Part shown: positions 30,251 through 42,181 of the stretch, piece after piece | Layout: every line of letters begins with the position of its first letter | Position numbering within the stretch: position 1 is the stretch's first letter | NCBI GenBank assembly: GCA_907163375.1 | Contig: CAJQUW010001733.1 | Coordinates: 496,001 to 560,000, forward strand | Origin: Prostheceraeus crozeri | Lineage: Eukaryota; Platyhelminthes; Polycladida; Euryleptidae | Length of the DNA: 64,000 nucleotides | Direction of reading: 5' to 3' | The notes under the pieces: model-generated | Told to the model about the DNA's origin: nothing | The model's database searches: none | Seen by the model: the letters and a program-made list of their open reading frames with translations, nothing else | Translations under genes and position numbers: made by a program

Positions 30251-32239
30251 ATTGCATTATACTTACATTTGCAACCGAATTATCGTCGTTACCGGATGAG
30301 GATGTTGGGGACGTCATCAGATGACGAGAAATCCTCGGACATTGACAAATCACCCGATGACTCAAGAATGGAGTAGGGCCTCCTAATTATCTTCTATGAA
30401 GTTGTTGTCGCCGGCGTAGATAGGAAACTCCGCTGATGTCGCTTAAGGGACAAAGATTAAGAAATCTCTTACGACAACCTGCAGCGAAAATGCGATAATA
30501 TTTTTATAACTAAATAGATGTTGATTAGTTTATTAATTAGAATTAATGTAGACATAGGGCTATATACATGTAGCAGTTTTTCCAGGTAAATTAATATAAT
30601 GGAATGAAAGTGAAATTTCGAAAATATTAACCACTGCTCAATTTGTTTAATTAAACAAGCTTGAATTTTATAGAAGCAGCTGATTTATATTTATTTAATT
30701 TGAAATAAACATAATAGAATGAAAGTGAGATTTCGAAAATTTCAACCGTTACTCAATTCGTTACTCAAATCTCATGCATCTGCTAGCAGATGACATTGAA
30801 TTTTTATTTAGAGACAATGTGTGAAAATACGAATGTCAATTCCACTTTTATTCAGACTTATACAGTCATGTCTCTTCTGAATGATTTAATATAGGAAGAA
30901 AATTAAAAAAAACATGGTTAATAATGTAACATAAAGTGTTCCTATCCTAAAACCCAAGCTTCTATATTTAAAGCTATTTGATTATAAGAACTTAATAATG
31001 TTCATACTCCCGAATATCCTATAAAGTAGCACAACATGGCAATGAAACTCACTTCAGAATTGTAATATGAATTGGAGAACGGAGGAACGAAGAACAACGT
31101 CTGCTACGGACACTGAATAATTCAACAATGAGTGAAGATCCGATGTGTGCAAGTTCTTTATATATGAACTTGACAAAGCAACTATGAAGAAAGACCTTAT
31201 CAGACATCACATCCTGGAATTGGTACAGTCAAACAAAATTGATAACTCAAAAAAAGAATTGGAACAACTGGTTTATTTTTAACCTTAGAAATGGAAGTGC
31301 CATCAAATGTGTTGAAAGATTTCTGCATGTAAACAGTAGAGTCAATTCAAAGTAATATGGAATGATGGACTGATATATTGACTTGATAGACATGTTAATA
31401 TCAATAGTCATATACAGGTTTTTCCACCCACATTCGCAAACAATGCAAACAAAATCACTTTAGTGCAAACAAATTCATTAATGGAAGTTTTTTCGATCAA
31501 ATTCCACATAATTAGCAAGCAGAATCGCCTATACGAAAGCATAGTGCAAGCAATTTCGCTCATGCATTTTTATACTTTATTGTTGCAATCAAATTCGCTT
31601 GAACAGCACACAGAATCGCTTAAATCGACTCAATGTGCAATCAATTTCGCTAATGTATTTTACGCTGCTTTACTGCAATCAAATTCGCAAATAAGAAAAG
31701 CTAAATGAATCTTTAATATTCAAATTCGTTTTACTTTTAAGCCTGAGGATTTGAATCAAGAATACATATATTACATGTATCCACATGTTACACATGTACA
31801 TGTTACACATGACCTCTACTGGCTGGACTCTGTCCTTCTTTCAAATGCCTGACGTACATTTCAGTCAATAGTGACTCTATTTTTTTTGATAGATGCTAAT
31901 CTTTCTCTATTATAAATTTAATTTTTGAGGCTGTGCATCTTAAATGTACAGGACCGCGCTTGGTCGGGTTTGAGCGTCCAGGATGAAGCGGTCGAAACGC
32001 GATCGTCCTGACCAAGTTCCTGTTGATGACCTCATTAAAAATAGTCAAATAATTTATATGCATATTTTGTACAATTCTATTTCACGTTTTAGCTTAAGGA
32101 ACTAATATTAATTCTCTTACACACTTGGTAGATTTTAGATAGCGTAATCCCGCTGTGTTATTAGCTAGATCTGGTATTTTGATTGGAAACAGACCTGTCG
32201 TCTTATCATCTGAATGGGCAGACTGTTAAATATGATCTT
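30251..32239. other. Non-coding stretch with short repeats
   Basis: No gene recognised. It contains a diverged direct repeat with a period of about 116 bp ('ggaatgaaagtgaaatttcg' near 30602 and a variant near 30717), a field of the motif 'gcaatcaaattcgct' repeated loosely over 31440-31700, a palindromic 'acatgttacacatgt' cluster near 31785-31820, and a possible hairpin at 31959-32016. Confidence 0.5.
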
Positions 32240-33638
32240 TTAACGCGACAGCAAGTTTTAAACATGTAACATTTCAATGATTTTTTGACATAAAAGTCTA
32301 AAATTGCGTCAGATAACTTTATTACTTTTGTAATTAATCATGTAATCACATCGAGAATGTAAATTCGACGTACAGAAGAAGCTTACTTTCATGACATTGA
32401 GTTCAGTATTTTGTATGAAATACTCGAGAATCGATCAATGCCCTCACACGTCGTGGCATCGATCTAACCAATGATTGCATAATGTTGAATATCTCATCAT
32501 CGTCTTGACACACTTAAATGAATCCAGTAATTCTGTCGTTTTTTGATTTTGGCTTCATTTTCAGAATTCGTTTCTTCACTATTCCTCACAGATTCACTAT
32601 GGGGTTGATATCCGGGGACGATGGGAGTCAATCCATGCCGATGATATTGTTGGAACAAAATTCTTCCATCGCCCGTTTGCTCCTATGACATGGGGCATTA
32701 TCTTGGTGAAATACTCCATCTGACCCAGGATACCACTGCTGAAGCTGCTGAATAGCACGATTCCTGATTATTTTTGACACATATCATTCGGTATTCATTT
32801 GACTCTCCACAATATAGCTTCGTCCTGGGTCGTAAAATGAGAAACAAGACCAAATAATTACTCTGGTCGGGTGTTTTGTCGTTGAACCATAATGCTCAGA
32901 AGTAAGGAAAAGCATCGACATCTCTGACAAATTGTGGACAATTAATGTATCTCTCAATTCAATCATAGTTTCGTCACCACAGATCACTTTATTCCATTAA
33001 TCTTCTCCCCAATTACGGTGCTGCAATGCCCACTGATAACGTTTTTCTGCCTGAGCCTTAGTCAAAAAAAGAGCTTCTTTTTGGACGCTCAGCACGACAA
33101 CCGATGTCATACAATCCTCTTTGTATTGTCCTCAGGTAACGGAATCAGATCGGTCTTCTTGTTGAATATCTTTTGCCGTCATTCTCGGATTGCTTGCACA
33201 GATGACACTCATACGACGGAGATCTCGGTCTGATAGTTTTGAACCACCACAATCTTGATATTCTAAATCTGCATTTCCAGTTTCGCGAAATTGTTTCAAA
33301 ATAGGACTTACACTGGCTTTGCACATACCAACAATTTTGCGATTTCAGTCATTGTCTTGTCTGTGTTCTCTGATAGAGCAATAATTCTAATACGCTTTTC
33401 ATGTCGCTCGTCCATTTCAGAGCTCTATCGCAGATAACGAATAAATGACTCAAATCTAGAAAATTCAAGATTCAGATTGACGTGCTATTGATTTCACGAT
33501 GTACGTGGTTAGTCATAGCTTAGAGTCGGAGTTTGATGCATAAATTTGAAGTTTGGACTAAAGAAATCAAGCTCTGAGAGAAAAGAAGCTAGATGACTTC
33601 CTTATGTGTCAGTGTTTAAAACTTGCTGTCGCGTACTG
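32240..33638 (-). mobile_element. Tc1-like transposon, decayed
   Basis: Termini: the right end inward reads CAGTACGCGACAGCAAGTTT with TA at 33639-33640; the left end keeps CGCGACAGCAAGTTTTAAAC at 32245. About 1.4 kb in all. It encloses a minus-strand transposase remnant. Confidence 0.75.
32370..33415 (-). pseudogene. Tc1-like transposase remnant (D,D34E type)
   Basis: The start is at 33413-33415 (MDERHEKRIRIIALSEN). The N-terminal HTH includes MTEIAKIVGMCKASVSPIL, then a second DNA-binding part (SDRDLRRMSVICASNPRMTA). Catalytic region: VICGDETM for the first Asp, VFHQDNAPCH for the second, and LPSSPDINPIVN where the Glu box is expected, with Val in place of the usual Glu. Several frameshifts and stops interrupt the reading. 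It is old. Confidence 0.75.
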
Positions 33639-33764
33639 TATGATATCATCCTGGACTGCTACAAGCATTTTAAAATTAACAACACAAGACCTATTAGAAT
33701 TTGTGTTCTGTTAACTCATAAATGGGGGGCTCAGTAAATGGGGGTCAGTAAGACAGTAAGTAAC
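33639..33764. other. Spacer between two transposons
   Basis: Contains a short direct repeat 'ggggg(g/t)cagtaa'. Nothing else recognised. Confidence 0.3.
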
Positions 33765-34826
33765 TCACAAATAATTGCCGTTTGCAGCAATCACATTTCT
33801 GCAGTGGTCAATCAATTTCAATGCTGCTCTTCTCATTACTTGTGGAGTAAAAGTCAAAGTTTCATTTAAGTAGGATTCTAAAGATTCCTTTGTCATTAAC
33901 TCCAAATCACTTCTCTTCATTTCCAAAGCAGGAAATATCATGCGATCACATATATTTAAGTCAGGTGAATATGGAGCTTGATACAGTAGCTGAACATTCT
34001 TGTCTGCTAAAAAGTTTTGAGTGTGGCGTGATACATGTGGTCGAGCGTTATCATGCATCAAAACCATATTCTCCCATGACACCTCTCTTCTTTCATTTCT
34101 TAAATCATGGTTAGTGAAAGAATTAACTGTGTCAATCAGAAAATTAGTATACAATTCGGAATCTACAGACTGATTCCTTTCAAGTACTGTAGAAAACGAT
34201 AATCCATCAAAATTCACAGCAACAATTGCCATGAACTTTCTGTCGACGGTTAAACGTTTAGGAATTTGATCTCTATCAACATCACCATCAGCTGAACACC
34301 AAGACCTTCTGGTTTGAGGACAACCAACTGGCCTACAGAAAAACCATTTCTCGTCTGCAACTACAAGATTGCGATGGATATTGCGCCTTGTAAATTTCTC
34401 AATAAGCTCAGTGCAGCACAATACACGAGCCTCTTTGTTTGCCTCGGATAAATTATGTGGCACCCACTTATCTTGGATTGATCGCATATGCAGGACTTCT
34501 GTCAGATGTCGTAAATCATTCTATGATTTGTATCCAATTTATCAGCAAGCTCGTAGCACGTAATTCTCCTATTCACGGTCACCTCATCAGCAACCATCTG
34601 AGTAAGATCGATTCTTTTCTGAGACTTTGGACGCCCACTTCCATCAATTCTATCAAATTGAATGCGACCTTCTCCAAACTCAGTCATAAACTTGTTGTAC
34701 ACGTCTAACTGATATCCGCTTATCACCCCAAGCAGTTGTTATGATCTCGTGTATTTTTGTGCCTTTAAAGTTATTTCTTCTTAAAGTCTCGACGATTAGG
34801 TTGATGTCACGACTGTTGATCTCCAT
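33765..34826 (-). pseudogene. mariner transposase (D,D34D), two frameshifts
   Basis: The first reading frame starts at ATG 34824-34826 (MEINSRDINLIVETLRRNNF). It shifts frame near 34690 (into FGEGRIQFDRIDGSGRPKSQ, a linker with the GRP motif) and again near 34500 (into the catalytic part, 33765-34487). The catalytic Asp residues are in VVADEKWFF, LMHDNARPH and SPDLNICDRM, the last two 34 residues apart, so this is a mariner, of a family distinct from those at 3425 and 38692. It ends NVIAANGNYL. Clear inverted repeats were not located. Confidence 0.85.
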
Positions 34827-35473
34827 TGCGGCAGTCAAAATGAATGCTGGTTTTCGGAATCAAAATTAAAATTGATTTCAAAGTGAATCCATGTTAAAAG
34901 TGGCGATGATGGAACAAACATGGAACAAACCAGAGACAATATACATGGATATCTGTATAGTAAGGATTCCGAACACGCCGTAGATGAGAATAGTCGCAAA
35001 TGAAAAAGAAATCCATGTGCACATTCAAACGTCGATTTTTTGACTCGTGGGAAAATCAATAAGTTATAGCTATGGCTGATTTCTTTACTGATACGAAGCA
35101 GTCGTCTTCTACACGATAAATTGTTTTCACTTCAAAATGAAATGAATTTGACTTAGGCTTATTGCAGTTCAACATCTGAACTGTATTATTGCCGTTGCCG
35201 TATTGTAACTTACAAAGTTCTTTGATTCAAGTAACACCGAGTTGGTATAGAGCTAAATTGATTTTGAGTAGAGTGTCTCATCCCCTTACTATATAGATAT
35301 CCATGCAATATAGTAGAGACAATGAACGGTTTGCAGATATGACACAAACTTTTTACAAAAGAATAAAATGATAAAGAATAATATCATAGAATCCAATTAA
35401 ATGAACCATATAAAAAACGCAATTTTTTATGTGATGACCTATATTATGCAACTCCAATTGGAAGATCCATGAC
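34827..35473. other. Unassigned stretch
   Basis: AT-rich, no gene recognised. It lies between a mariner and a Harbinger remnant; the missing upstream parts of the Harbinger transposase are not visible. Confidence 0.4.
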
Positions 35474-36848
35474 ATGGATGCACGATGGCCAGGGTCTTGT
35501 CATGATTTATACATTCTACGAAATTCAAATGTTTTTGAGACATTTGAGTCGGGAACTATTGGAAATACGCTCGTTGTGGGTGACTCAGGCTATGCTCTTT
35601 CAAATTGGTTAATGGTTCCATTCAATAACCCACAAACGTCAGCGGAGGAGCGTTACAATGCTGCCCATAAAAGAGGTCGTTGCCTTGTTGAAAGATGCAA
35701 TGGACTACTCAAGATGCGCTTTCGTTGTCTTACAAAACCCATCATGTTTCAACCAACGAAAGCTTCGAAAATTGTTGGTGCTTGCGGAGCTCTTCATAAA
35801 TTTTGCAATCGAAGAAGAATCCAACTCAATCAATCCTTTACGTCCGTTTTCCAGACTCGCTGGGTTGGACGGGGTTTCTTCTGATGGCTCTTCTCCACAA
35901 CTCACGATCTAAAGCGTCTTCCTCCTTCAAACGAAATTTCCGCATGTCTTCTCGGACTGTGTGTCTCCACGTTTTCTTCAGCCTGCCTGATGGTCTCTTT
36001 CCTTCCACCTCCATCTCGTCCACCTTTCTCAGCCAACTGCTCTCTTCCCTCCTCCTCACATGGCCATACCAGCGCAGCCTCTGCCTGCTGATGACTGCCA
36101 AGATGTTCTCAATCCCCATTGCTTTTCTTAGTTCATCATTTGATCTCCTGTCTGTCAGCTTCACCCTGCACATCCATCTCACCACCCTCATCTCTGCTCT
36201 CTCCAACAACTGCTCGTGGTCTGACCGCATTGCCCACGTCTCACACCCGTAGGTCATGCATTGCCTCACACACGCAGCATACACCTTGCCCTTTGATGTT
36301 AGGAAGGCAGACATCTCCTTGAACTTCTTCCATCCGCCAAGTCAAGACCTCCTCTTGACTCGAGCACATCTCCAAGATAGCAGAAGTTCTCGACTTTCTC
36401 AACTGAGTCACCATCCATATCCAGTGAAGTGGTCTTGGGTTGTTGGCTTCGGTCTTGGCTCGCGTTTTCACACCTACTACACGAGTAGTTTTGCGGCGCA
36501 TTTGCTATCCGTCCTCTGATGTGCGTGCACTTCCAGTGTATCCATTTGCAGCATGAGCAACACCTGATTGCATTGGCACCAACGCCTTTACCACAAATAC
36601 CACACGGCCACTTGACGGAATAAGACACCTTCAAGTCGTCCCTGTCGTCGGTCACCATGACTTAGTTTTCGCAGCATTGATGGCCAATCCCTTCGCTTCT
36701 AGGCTCGCTTTCCACCGAAGAACTGGATGAAGAAATTGAATCAGATATACTGGAGTCTTCAGACATGCACGAAACATTCGGAGAATCATCTATCAGTTCT
36801 GACGGAAGCAGAGTTCGTAATGACATTGTTAGACGTGTATTTTTGTGA
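35474..36848 (+). pseudogene. Harbinger (PIF) transposase, split by a LINE
   Basis: A HARBI1-like nuclease in two parts. The first (about 35474-35840) reads DARWPGSCHD, LVVGDSGYAL, then ERYNAAHKRGRCLVERCNG and LLKMRFRCL, the usual DDE_4 motifs around the second and third catalytic residues, and GACGALHKFC. The second (36717-36848, stop 36846-36848) reads an acidic tail ending GSRVRNDIVRRVFL, as Harbinger proteins commonly end. A minus-strand LINE lies between. The N-terminal half with the first catalytic Asp is missing. In the family this enzyme works with a Myb-like partner, not seen here. Confidence 0.8.
35841..36712 (-). mobile_element. LINE 3' fragment (RTE-like) nested in Harbinger
   Basis: A 5'-truncated non-LTR element on the minus strand. 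It carries, from 36658 downward, a PHD-like zinc motif (CGICGKGV...CCSCCKWIHWKC...CSRC), then the RT-terminal ENFCYLGDVLESRGG, then a C-terminal region (35838-36314) with YGCETWAMRSDHEQLLERAE, RRVVRWMC-type and RWYGHVRRREESSW motifs. That order (zinc finger before the thumb 'YLGD' box) is shared by a group of RTE-like elements in marine and arthropod genomes. A frameshift separates the YLGD part from the C-terminal part. Confidence 0.8.
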
Positions 36849-37668
36849 CATTATCTTTCATTTTTACATTTATTCTCGTTTAACTTTTCAGTAATATGCG
36901 TTCATGTAAGATATTTTGTATAAATTGATCCAGTCTCAATAATATGTGATTAGATATGTGTTATAGAAAATAAGTGTTCTCCAATTATTTTATTATGGCA
37001 TTTTCTAATATAAAATCATGTGATTTCGTCTTAACAGGTCCTAATAATGACTAAAGAAGTCGCGCAATTACTTTCGTAGGTCCCGTGATTCGGACCAGCT
37101 ACGCGAAAATTTGTCTGTATTTACAAAAGGGGAATCGAAAAACACTTATTATTTTCTGTAATTTCTCTCTATATCTCTTTTCTGTAAGTGTGGAAGTTGA
37201 AATTGTAGAAATAAATTTTTATATCATCAGTAGCCAATCATAGACTTACTATGGAAACTCTTGCAACGAAAGGAGTGTTACAAACAGATATACAGCACTA
37301 TTATTTTTTTGGTATATTCGTTTTATCGAGTTATTGATAATAATTATTTCCTGGACGCGTATAAATTTCCCGCAATAAATGAAAATGACAATTTTGCTTA
37401 TTATAAACTAGTGTTGTGATATTAAAGAGCCAACAGATATTATTGGCAAGAGCCCAAGAGTTTTCAAACAAACAGACATTCTTTCAATATAATGATTGTT
37501 TGTTTGTAGAAAATTCATTTAATGAAAGAATTCAATGCGCAATAATCCAAAAAATACAGTAATAAAAACACTAATGAAAACATACCGGAATATAAACACA
37601 TCAAAACGTACACATATAAAATACATTAACATAACTAATCGTGTGAAACATTGCTTGTGCCCAATTAA
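36849..37668. other. Unassigned AT-rich stretch
   Basis: No gene recognised. 'gagccaacagatattattgg' at about 37424 is a possible terminus-like sequence, but no partner was found. Confidence 0.35.
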
Positions 37669-38060
37669 TTTGCTAATTGAAAATAGCACTAATGACATCG
37701 ATGTTGTTGTATTCTTTCAAGATCTTTCGTGGCCTCTCGTCAGGAAAGTACGGCCGTAACGTTCTACGCCTTCCATGGACCTACATGTAATTGTTCGTCT
37801 TCCATAACGCATCATTATCTAATTGCTCATTACTTCTGTACATTTTAAGTAGTATCATTTTTGTCATTTCATAGTGTCATCGTATTGTATTGTCGATTGT
37901 GTAAATCAAAGCCAGTGTTGTCCATCGTGAAGTGTACTCTTCTGTGTGATTCAACGTGCAATCTTGTCATTACGGCCGTACTTTCCTGACGAGAGGCCGC
38001 GAAAGATCTTGAAAGAATACAACAACATCAATGTCATTAGTGCTATTTTCAATTAGCAAA
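37669..38060. mobile_element. Foldback/MITE element with 91-bp inverted repeats
   Basis: A 392-bp palindromic element: arms 37669-37759 and 37970-38060 are inverted copies starting TTTGCTAATTGAAAATAGCA and reaching TACGGCCGTAA, with about four differences. The 210-bp loop codes for nothing recognisable. Probably a non-autonomous DNA transposon; its family is unknown. Confidence 0.85.
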
Positions 38061-38691
38061 TAACTACTCGTAACACACTCTTTCCATAATATCAATGTCT
38101 TCATTCAATAAATCGGTGATCGGGGAACCTAGTAGTTTTAGTTTTTCCTCAAGATATGTTTTTCTGATCCTGAATTCCTTCTCCTGTATTTTTAATTTTC
38201 TCCCCTCGATTCTGATCAGACGATGTCATCTCTGCTTTCAATCGTTTGCGGTACTGCAGTCTTGGATGGGTGTGCACTGTCTCTTCCGTCTCTTCTATCA
38301 TTCCGGTTGAAAAACCTCCTTCTATCCCTGTAATGATAAACAGATGACATAAACATCTCTAAAGCGCGTCATAATGGAGAAATTTTCTGACAGATTCCAT
38401 TTCGTCACAAAAACCAAATATAAAAATGAGAAGAGACGATAAGAGTTAAGATAATGCGTGGGCAGTCTAGTGAAAGAGATTATTTCTTTGACTGTTTTAA
38501 TCCATAATTCAAATACTCAAGGACATCGCAATATTTTCGATAGTTTAACAATGCGTATACACTGTATTTAATTCTGGTAGTAATCATAGTCTAGCATACT
38601 TAACAAACAAAGAAATACTTTGCTTGTCCCGAATTCAATGAGAATAATGGTCTATTAGAAAAAGTAATTTATTCAATAGAAAAAAGACACT
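38061..38691. other. Unassigned stretch
   Basis: No gene or repeat recognised; short frames here look accidental. Confidence 0.35.
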
Positions 38692-39826
38692 CTAGTTAGT
38701 AACATAGGATCCTTCGGAGTCAATCACTGCTTGGCAGTGGTCAATCAACTTCTTGACCTCTCGCCGCAGAGCATCTTCTTCGAGTTGTCGAGCCCAGTGC
38801 AACGCTGCCTGTTGAAGATCGGTATGGTCCTTGAAATCCCTCTTGCTGAAGTCTGCTTTCATCCAATTAAAAAGACAACGATCACACAAATTCATTTCAG
38901 GACTATACGGACTCTGGTATACAGTGTCCATCTCTCTGCTTTCCAGAAAGTCTTTCACCACTCGAGCATTATGTGGTCGGGCATTGTCCCACATCCACAG
39001 GACTTCTGACAGACGAATGAGATTGGATCTGAGAACCCTCCACAAGTCACCAGTGTGCCTGATGAATTCAATGATCTTGGTGGCATCAACCTTCTGGCCT
39101 GGTGGAACAGCTGTGATCGAGAAACGCTTGTTCGCCGTAAAAGCAACCAACAGCATCACCTTCTTGTCTGCCAATGTTCTTCGGGCCACTTGAGGACGCG
39201 GTTGGTCTGGTCCCAGCCAAGCTCGATTCTGCTGCTGCTTTGGTTGTCCTTAAAGATAGACCCACGTTTCGTCCTGGACTGCGAATCTGTTGCATTCTGA
39301 AGGCCTCCATTCCTTCCTGATGGAAAACTCGACGAAGATGTTTGGCACAATTCACTCGATTCGCCCTTTGCTCGTCCGATAGTGCATGTGGGACCCAAAC
39401 TGATGCCACATTGCGTAGTCCGAGGTCGTCGGCAAGGATCCGGTGAACGATCGACTTGCCAATTTCCAAGTATTCAGCAAGCTCTCGGACACCAACTTGG
39501 CAATCATCAGAAACAACATCAACTGCTTGGATTATTGCAGGTGTCCTGGTAGTCTTCGGACGGCCCACCGAAGGGCCAGGAACAGCTTCATCACCCGAAT
39601 CTTCACCATCAGAGTCGGCTGCAACTCCAGCACCATCATTGCCAATACGGAATTCTGAATACCACCGGAAGATGGTAGACTTCCCCGCAGATGCTGTTCC
39701 GTAGACTTGAGTCAACTCACCAAAGCAGTCGGTTGCAGTAATGCCAAGCCGGAATCTTGTGTCTAAAGAAGTCATTACCATTTCATGCGTTGCACTGTTC
39801 TGATATTCTCTTCTTTGTCTGACCAC
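38692..39826 (-). pseudogene. mariner transposase (D,D34D), third family, broken
   Basis: The start is at 39824-39826 (MVRQRREYQNSATHEMVMTS). The N-terminal part holds an HTH, an unusually acidic linker (ADSDGEDSGDEAVPGP) before SVGRPKTTRTP, and a second HTH (VGVRELAEYLEIGKSIVHRI). A frameshift near 39300 then leads to QDETWVYL with the first Asp, followed directly by a stop, then an open C-terminal part (38692-39189) with MWDNARPH and SPEMNLCDRC, 34 residues between the two Asp residues. It ends AVIDSEGSYVTN. No inverted repeats were located. It is older than the 3425 element by its damage. Confidence 0.85.
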
Positions 39827-40011
39827 TGACAGGGTTGTGTTGAATGAAAATGGCTACTGATTGGTCGGTAGTTTTCTCAGATACAGTGGATTACGTCACA
39901 CAAGTGGTTCAATACTAAATCGACAGCAACCACTGTCTGCATCGAAATTCTCATTAATCTTACTGATCTTCTCATTCTACTGATTATTCTCATTTGATCT
40001 TACTGGTTGAC
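39827..40011. other. Short spacer
   Basis: Nothing recognised. Confidence 0.3.
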
Positions 40012-41222
40012 CTAATAACCATGAAACCAGTTGCATTTGTTGGCTTCTTCCAGATGTTCAACATGTTCTGGGGAGTTGCTTTTTCCTCCTGCTTTGAATG
40101 AATCACATTTGTTGCAGGTGTCCGTCTTAAGGGAGGCGAAGGAGACGTGAGGAAAATCAGTTTGAAATACATCATAATACAACCATGGCTTCTGGGGTTG
40201 TTGACCTAATGCTTCCTTTTCTTCTTTGTATTTTTGGTACATTTTGAATCTATTGAGCTCTGGATTCAAGAACAATGTCTCGTTTCTCTCTCGACAATAA
40301 TGGCTGCGGTAGAGTGGAAACTTTCTGATGTGCTCGCGAACTTCATCTCGTGTTTCTTCAGAAATTTTTGAAGCGTTTGAATGGACGCCTCGCTGGTCTC
40401 CCGTTGGAATTCCGCTCTCTCTGTCTCTGCATTTGTTCATCACTGTCCTTATTCGACTGTCACTCATGCCGAGCGTATTGAGACTGAAAGATCTGCATAC
40501 ACTCTGACGATGCTTATCCTGATCCAGACCAGCGGTCAGAAAAAACTTTCTGCTGAAGTTTCGATTCGATTCAGATCCAATCCGTCTTCGTATGACATTG
40601 ATTTCTACAATGCATCCCAAAAGATATTGATCTTGGGCATCTGCGCCCATACTATAGAAATCCTTGAATACTTGTTCCCTTTTATCCTCTGAAATCTTGT
40701 CCATGCAAGGATTGGGATGTTTGCAGTCAGGAATCCTCATTTTCCGGGAGGGTTTCGCAACTCCTTTCCGATTTATGTATTCCTCTCCGCGATCCTTACG
40801 CTTCTTCATATCAGATCTTTCCTTTCTACTTTGTCCCTTCCTCTTTCTTTTACGACTTTCTTTTGCTGACTTCATCTTCATCACTTGTGGAATTTGTTGA
40901 AGACTGCGTCAACTCAGGCGGTGTCTCAAGACAATGTTCTGTCTGTTCTTCCTTACTCTTGTCATCATCTCCCCCTTCGCTTACTTCAACATCAGATTCT
41001 GCTTCTCGCAAAAGCTTCTCGTCAGACAGTTTGCCTCGCCATATTCGTTGTGATCCTGTCATTTCAACCATCATTCCCGGTACCAAGTCGTCGGAATCTT
41101 GAAGATGGAGGTCCCTACAAGTAATCCAGTTGAATCTTCCTTCACTGACGTCCTCCCATTCCACAAGAACCTCCTTCTTTCCATTGGTCATACGAACAGC
41201 ACATTTCCGAACATCCAGTAAA
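40012..41222 (-). CDS. Multicopy invertebrate ORF of unknown function (transposon-associated?)
   Basis: Two overlapping minus-strand frames: 40850-41191 (WEDVSEGRFNWITCRDLHLQ, then acidic) and 40012-40884 (290 residues). The first may begin at a splice acceptor ending at 41223 ('ccttttttcag'). The larger part contains KDRGEEYINRKG, a Cys pair in CKHPNPC, EQVFKDFYSM, RGVHSNASKI, HIRKFPLYRSHYCRE and DTCNKCDSFKAG. I recognise this order (basic start, 'F..FW', 'RG.H', 'HI...P...SHY', late Cys pair) from a large family of uncharacterised arthropod and cnidarian proteins that occur in many copies and are probably transposon proteins. The long C-terminal part usual for that family is missing, and the two frames overlap, suggesting a frameshift near 40870. 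Confidence 0.5.
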
Positions 41223-41590
41223 CTGAAAAAAGGATAGATTCATTTACAAAATATTCTGATCAAATTGATAGTATTTTTTTACTTCGTGACAATAATAGCG
41301 TGTGTGACTCTACTTTTTGTTGAACATCAGTAACAGCTTAACACTGAATCTAGGTCTACAGACTGTTCACCTACTACTCTATGGTTAGCAGAAGTGAATA
41401 CAGCCCAGTGCATAGCGGTGACACTGAGCGCGCTATGGGGGTGTTTGTACTTAAGTTCGATTCTCGCCCGCGGTATTGTTTTGATTTTGTTTTAAGGTAC
41501 GCAAAGATTCTTGCACGTAGAATTGGTTGAAATACCCAACCGCCATGTCATAGGAGCATGTTCTGTAACATGTGTCGATTGGCTCATTAT
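41223..41590. other. Unassigned stretch
   Basis: Nothing recognised besides the start of an inverted 'ggctcattata ... tataatgagcc' pair at 41580-41620. Confidence 0.35.
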
Positions 41591-42181
41591 AGCAGCCACA
41601 CTGTTGCCTATAATGAGCCACACTATCATCTACTTTATTATGATAATGATAAACTATGCGCTTTTGTATGTTCATATACACTACTTGACTATAGAAAGAT
41701 ATCAAATATAGCCTTTATCATGTTACGATCGACCTATAGCTAAGCATAGGGCCTACTGTATGCGTAGGCCTACCAGTATTTTTCTTCGAGTTCTGTGATA
41801 GTAGCCTACACATTAATTGAGTTATAGAAATCAAAGGCGATTGATAGAAATCTAAATCATAAAACTAAATTAGCGCTATTCATGTTGCGCGATTACCGTA
41901 GGCTAATTCATTAATTAATAGACAGACATTAAATGAACTATGCTTGATCATCGAATCCCTCCACAATGTTTGCAGTTGAAATAGGCTATTGCTGATTCTG
42001 CCACAACCCAGGAAGTGTTTGCTACATAAAGAATGAATTTGTCAACATGAAACTTCTTGATTGGTACAAAATGAATTTCCAGCAACAAACAAAGATAGGC
42101 CTAATCTTTGGCAACAAACCTTAAGATAAGCCATAATGATGAAAGCAGAAAAGCGTCAGCTTTGAGACATGTCAGTATGAA

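Noticed and set aside
31763-31830. Palindromic 'acatgttacacatgt' cluster as an origin or operator
   Set aside because: Short AT-rich palindromes of this kind are common in such DNA and no functional context supports it.
35803-36519. Plus-strand frames overlapping the nested LINE
   Set aside because: They are antisense shadows of the LINE reverse transcriptase C-terminus.
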